This document shows positions 60,963 through 64,000 of a stretch of DNA of 64,000 nt, piece by piece. Under the pieces are notes generated by a model, which was not told the DNA's origin, did no database searches, and was given only the letters and a program-made list of their open reading frames with translations. The position numbers and the translations under genes are program-made. Each line of letters opens with the position of its first letter. Position 1 is the stretch's first letter. This DNA comes from Dimorphilus gyrociliatus (lineage: Eukaryota; Annelida; Polychaeta; Dinophilidae), in NCBI GenBank assembly GCA_904063045.1, contig CAJFCJ010000020.1, positions 186,001 through 250,000 of the forward strand, in the 5' to 3' direction.

Positions 60963-63772
60963 GACATCGATTGACTTCATTTAATCATTTTATTAAATCT
61001 AAAAAAAAACGATAATTATTGCGATTGTATAGAGAGAAAAAAGGAAAATATAATGTTATTTATAATTACTAACTATCAAAACATTTTCAAACAAACACCC
61101 TTTAATTTAGTTTTAAAAGAGAAGGGAAGTTGAAAGGTCATTATACAGGATTAGAATTTAAGAAAAGTAATGAAAGAGAAATGAGACGGGTGGTTAATTT
61201 ACAATTATACCTTTGACGATTGAATTCATTCAAAAAAGATCTTTTTTCTTCCTATTCTTTAACTAAGTTAAAAACAAATTGTCCCTTTTACAACGATCTA
61301 AAATCGTAATCGGCTTTAAAAGTTAAACGCTTTAATTGTTCCCCGGCTTTACCCTATGTTTTTTAGCATCTACCTCAACATAATGAATAACTTGATAATG
61401 TTTCTATTCGATCTTTTTCATCTATTCTACTTAAAATCAATCAACCGTTTCCAATTACGTTATATAATTATTCTACAGGAAAAACTTTGAATTCTATTTC
61501 CTTGAATAGCTATGTAAAAAAAGATTACTCATAAAAAAAGAGAGAATTCCATTTAAAAGTCTTAAAAGTTTGAATGGGAAAAAAATCAGCGACATTTAAT
61601 AACAAAAATATTTAATCTATATTTAAAGATGATAAACGTCTTAAAATTTTCATAACAAAGAAATGTTCCACAAAAGCTATAAAAGATAATAATATGTTTT
61701 CATAAAGAATTCACTTGTCAACAGAATTTCCATACTAGTCTTTAATAATAAAACTAAATAAAGATCTAATAAAAAAAATTGATTTCAACTATCTTCAACG
61801 TCAAAGTCATTCTTAAAGGGTAAGGAAAATTAGTGTAGTAGCGATAAAGAACGATAGAGGGTGAAAAGAGAAAATAGATGGAAGAATGATAACGACAAAA
61901 CAGTCAGAAGGAGGTAAAGGAGGGGAGGGACGGAGGAGGAGGAGTAACAGGACGAAATGAACAAAAATGAAAGGTTAAAGTTAATTTTACATCATTAAAG
62001 TTATATAATGTTATTATCTGTGCATATGACGTTTCTACCTCCCACTTTTGATACTAAGTTCCTTTAATTGTTGAATTACGTAAAAAATTGCACTTAAATC
62101 TCAGCATTCGATAGACAGTGTTCGTATAGAAGAGTTTTTGTTTAACAATAGATTAAATACTTAATAGGATAAAAAATAAATAAGTAGAAAGAGAATTTCT
62201 ATTTACATTTTCCGAGAAAAGAAAGAAAATGTATTAATAAAAATTTTTAATTAAAAGTCTTTCCCTTTGTCTATTCACCAAACTTTTTCGCTACATTAAC
62301 AGATTGTAAATGATTATGTAATTATTCTAAAAAATAAAGCTGAGAGGTTACGCAACGTAATTCATTTTATAAGTAGCATTAGGAAGTAGGATATAAATTA
62401 CGGTTAGTTGAATTAGATCTAACAATCTAATATATTTAGAAATTACCAATAATAACAAGAGAAATAATTTCATAATTAATTAAATATTATTAATTAATCA
62501 TTTAATGAATGGGATAAAGAATTAATCAGTATTAAAAGGCGTACTTTATTCAAGAGATTCTGTTATTAATAAAAAATAAATCTATTATACATTCAGCAGT
62601 TTTTTAGCTTTTGTTCCTGAAGATTAATATCGGTATTACCTTTTTTCATATATCAATGCGAAAAATTAACAATAGTCAATGAATATTGAATGAAAATTCG
62701 TCATAAAATAGAAGGATTTCTAACCATTCACCTTAACAATGTTTTACCCCTTCTTACATATTCTACCGTGAAAGATAAACAGGTAAGAAAATTCTCTTTT
62801 TATTTATATTGATGTTCAATGAAACAACTTCCGGTTAAGAAAAGAAAGCTTTAATAGTCAAAATATCTAGTTTTGGTGTCTATTTATATCTTTGTATAGA
62901 AAATCAGGATACTTGCCATTAAAGGCTGGAAATAAATATATAAATGGTGTTTTGGAAAAAGATCAGAAAAGTTGGCTCTTAATTTGTTTCGTTTAAATGA
63001 GCCTTATTCATAGAAGAATCAATAAGTCTCTTTATTCAGTTTTCACCTTCATTAATATCGTTGAAGAGACAATCTTCTACTTTTCCGGTTTAAGAAACTC
63101 TTGAACTAGACTCATTCAAAACTACAATAGAATGAAAATTACAATGTTTTTACCTTTTGTTAATTAGAGGCTTTTTCATACGGTTTACGTAATTCACCAC
63201 CTATGATGATGAACTAAATCAATCAAAAGTAAAACCTAAAAAACATAGATGACGCCACCGTTGAGCTTTTTCCAGCGATTTACTAAATCCATTCTTAAAC
63301 TAAATCAAAAAGTCGAGCAGAAAGACTAAAAAATTGTTTGTTCAACACCTTTTCTCACTCGACCGTATAATAGCGTTAATGTAAATAAACAAATAATAAA
63401 AGAATTACGTCATTTAGTCAACAAACAGTCTGTAAAAGGGTTCACGCCAACTAAATTAGCCAATATAGCGCAGTCATCAACAATTTAGAGATGTTTGACC
63501 TACACTCGATCTAAACTTAATTCGTTTAATAGGAATAGACTGTAAGTTATTGGAACAAAAAACGTCAACGCTTTGCATTCTTAAATACTCTAGAAATTCG
63601 AGTGCTATTACGCAACAATGCTCTTTACTATACGACAATCGAGCGTTGTCTAACCTTTTATTGCAGACAATTAGAAAGAAAATTGCTCCGTTATATCTAT
63701 ACAGAAAATATACATTTGCGTAAAGTGTACATGACATCTAAATTGGCTGGGAAAAATACAAGATGCGCATGC

Positions 63773-63784
63773 GTAAATGGCCAA
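63773..63784. promoter_or_regulatory. NRF-1-like palindrome
   Basis: TGCGCATGCGTA differs by one base from the NRF-1 palindrome. Such sites usually mark promoters, so a gene start may lie near the right edge. Confidence 0.25.
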
Positions 63785-64000
63785 TTATACGATCTGATAA
63801 TTATCTCATTATTCCGCCTCAAGTGTAATGATCCGTTGAGATTTGTGTGTACAAACTACGTTAATCGCCTCTAATCAATTTGATAAATTCAATAAAAACA
63901 GTATTAGTAACTGTATTAATGTCATTTGTACACAATCGATCATTGTTCGTTTTCTGAATAGGCGCTAATCACTTTGTTGGAATAATTGTGAGTTTTTATA

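Larger units (their letters stand above)
53599..64000. other. 10-kb gene-free AT-rich stretch
   Basis: I see no supported exon. It holds TA arrays at about 54013-54046, 54380-54432 and 58890-58975, GA tracts at 58974-58995 and 60916-60962, a CTCF-like variant (58651-58659) and an NRF-1-like palindrome (63773-63784). Overlapping opposite-strand open frames at 63477-63874 lack family motifs. The stretch could be an intron of a gene lying beyond the window. Confidence 0.45.

Noticed and set aside
63477..63874. Overlapping frames on opposite strands at the right edge
   Set aside because: Mutually exclusive, no domain features; could only be judged with sequence beyond the window.

Overview
The window is animal nuclear DNA: AT-rich, full of (TA)n arrays, with genes split by mostly very short GT-AG introns (about 50-80 bp; a few of 0.5-6 kb). 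Gene content (astacin protease with thrombospondin repeats, SUEL lectin, Shaker and SK potassium channels, a peptide-gated-type DEG/ENaC channel, a PRRT3/4-like membrane protein, a retinol-dehydrogenase-like SDR) fits an invertebrate bilaterian. A lophotrochozoan such as an annelid is my best guess from the DEG/ENaC channel and domain mix; I cannot name a species. No bacterial, viral or intact transposon genes were seen.

Layout. 1-7442 (-): 5' part of a secreted or membrane SUEL-lectin/CUB gene, cut by the left edge, with its signal-peptide exon recovered 6.2 kb upstream. 8741-9592 (+): two-Ig-domain surface protein, head-to-head with it. 11008-11940 (-): proline-rich orphan. 12612-18818 (-): nine-exon gene for a predicted 1,890-residue secreted protein, signal peptide-CTLD-CTLD-astacin-TSP1-cysteine module-11 TSP1-LamG-EGF-LamG; the exon phases close exactly. 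19-23 kb: non-coding, with a possible 5' UTR exon of the next gene. 23242-24603 (+): intronless SK channel. 25893-29519 (+): twelve-exon EF-hand protein, unassigned. 29897-31477 (-): intronless DEG/ENaC channel. 36245-37838 (+): PRRT3/4-like protein. 37882-39310 (-): membrane-anchored SDR. 39448-40902 (-) and 44823-46232 (+): two divergent Shaker-type Kv channels. 52382-53410 (+): highly derived 7TM receptor. 53.4-64 kb: no gene seen.

Four ion-channel genes lie within 23 kb (23.2-46.2 kb), so the middle of the window is an excitability neighbourhood: SK and Kv channels repolarise neurons or muscle, and the DEG/ENaC channel would depolarise them. Whether they are co-regulated cannot be told from sequence. 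Dispersed short motifs recur between genes: a CTCF-like core (AGATGGCGC and variants), the palindrome TAGGCCTA, and TATACTGTATA/TATACAGTATA inside the TA arrays.

The strongest candidate for something undescribed is the 1,890-residue CTLD-astacin-TSP1-LamG protein, in which a furin-type site would separate the two lectin domains from the protease. The gene models here are joined by eye from splice sites and reading frame and need transcript support.
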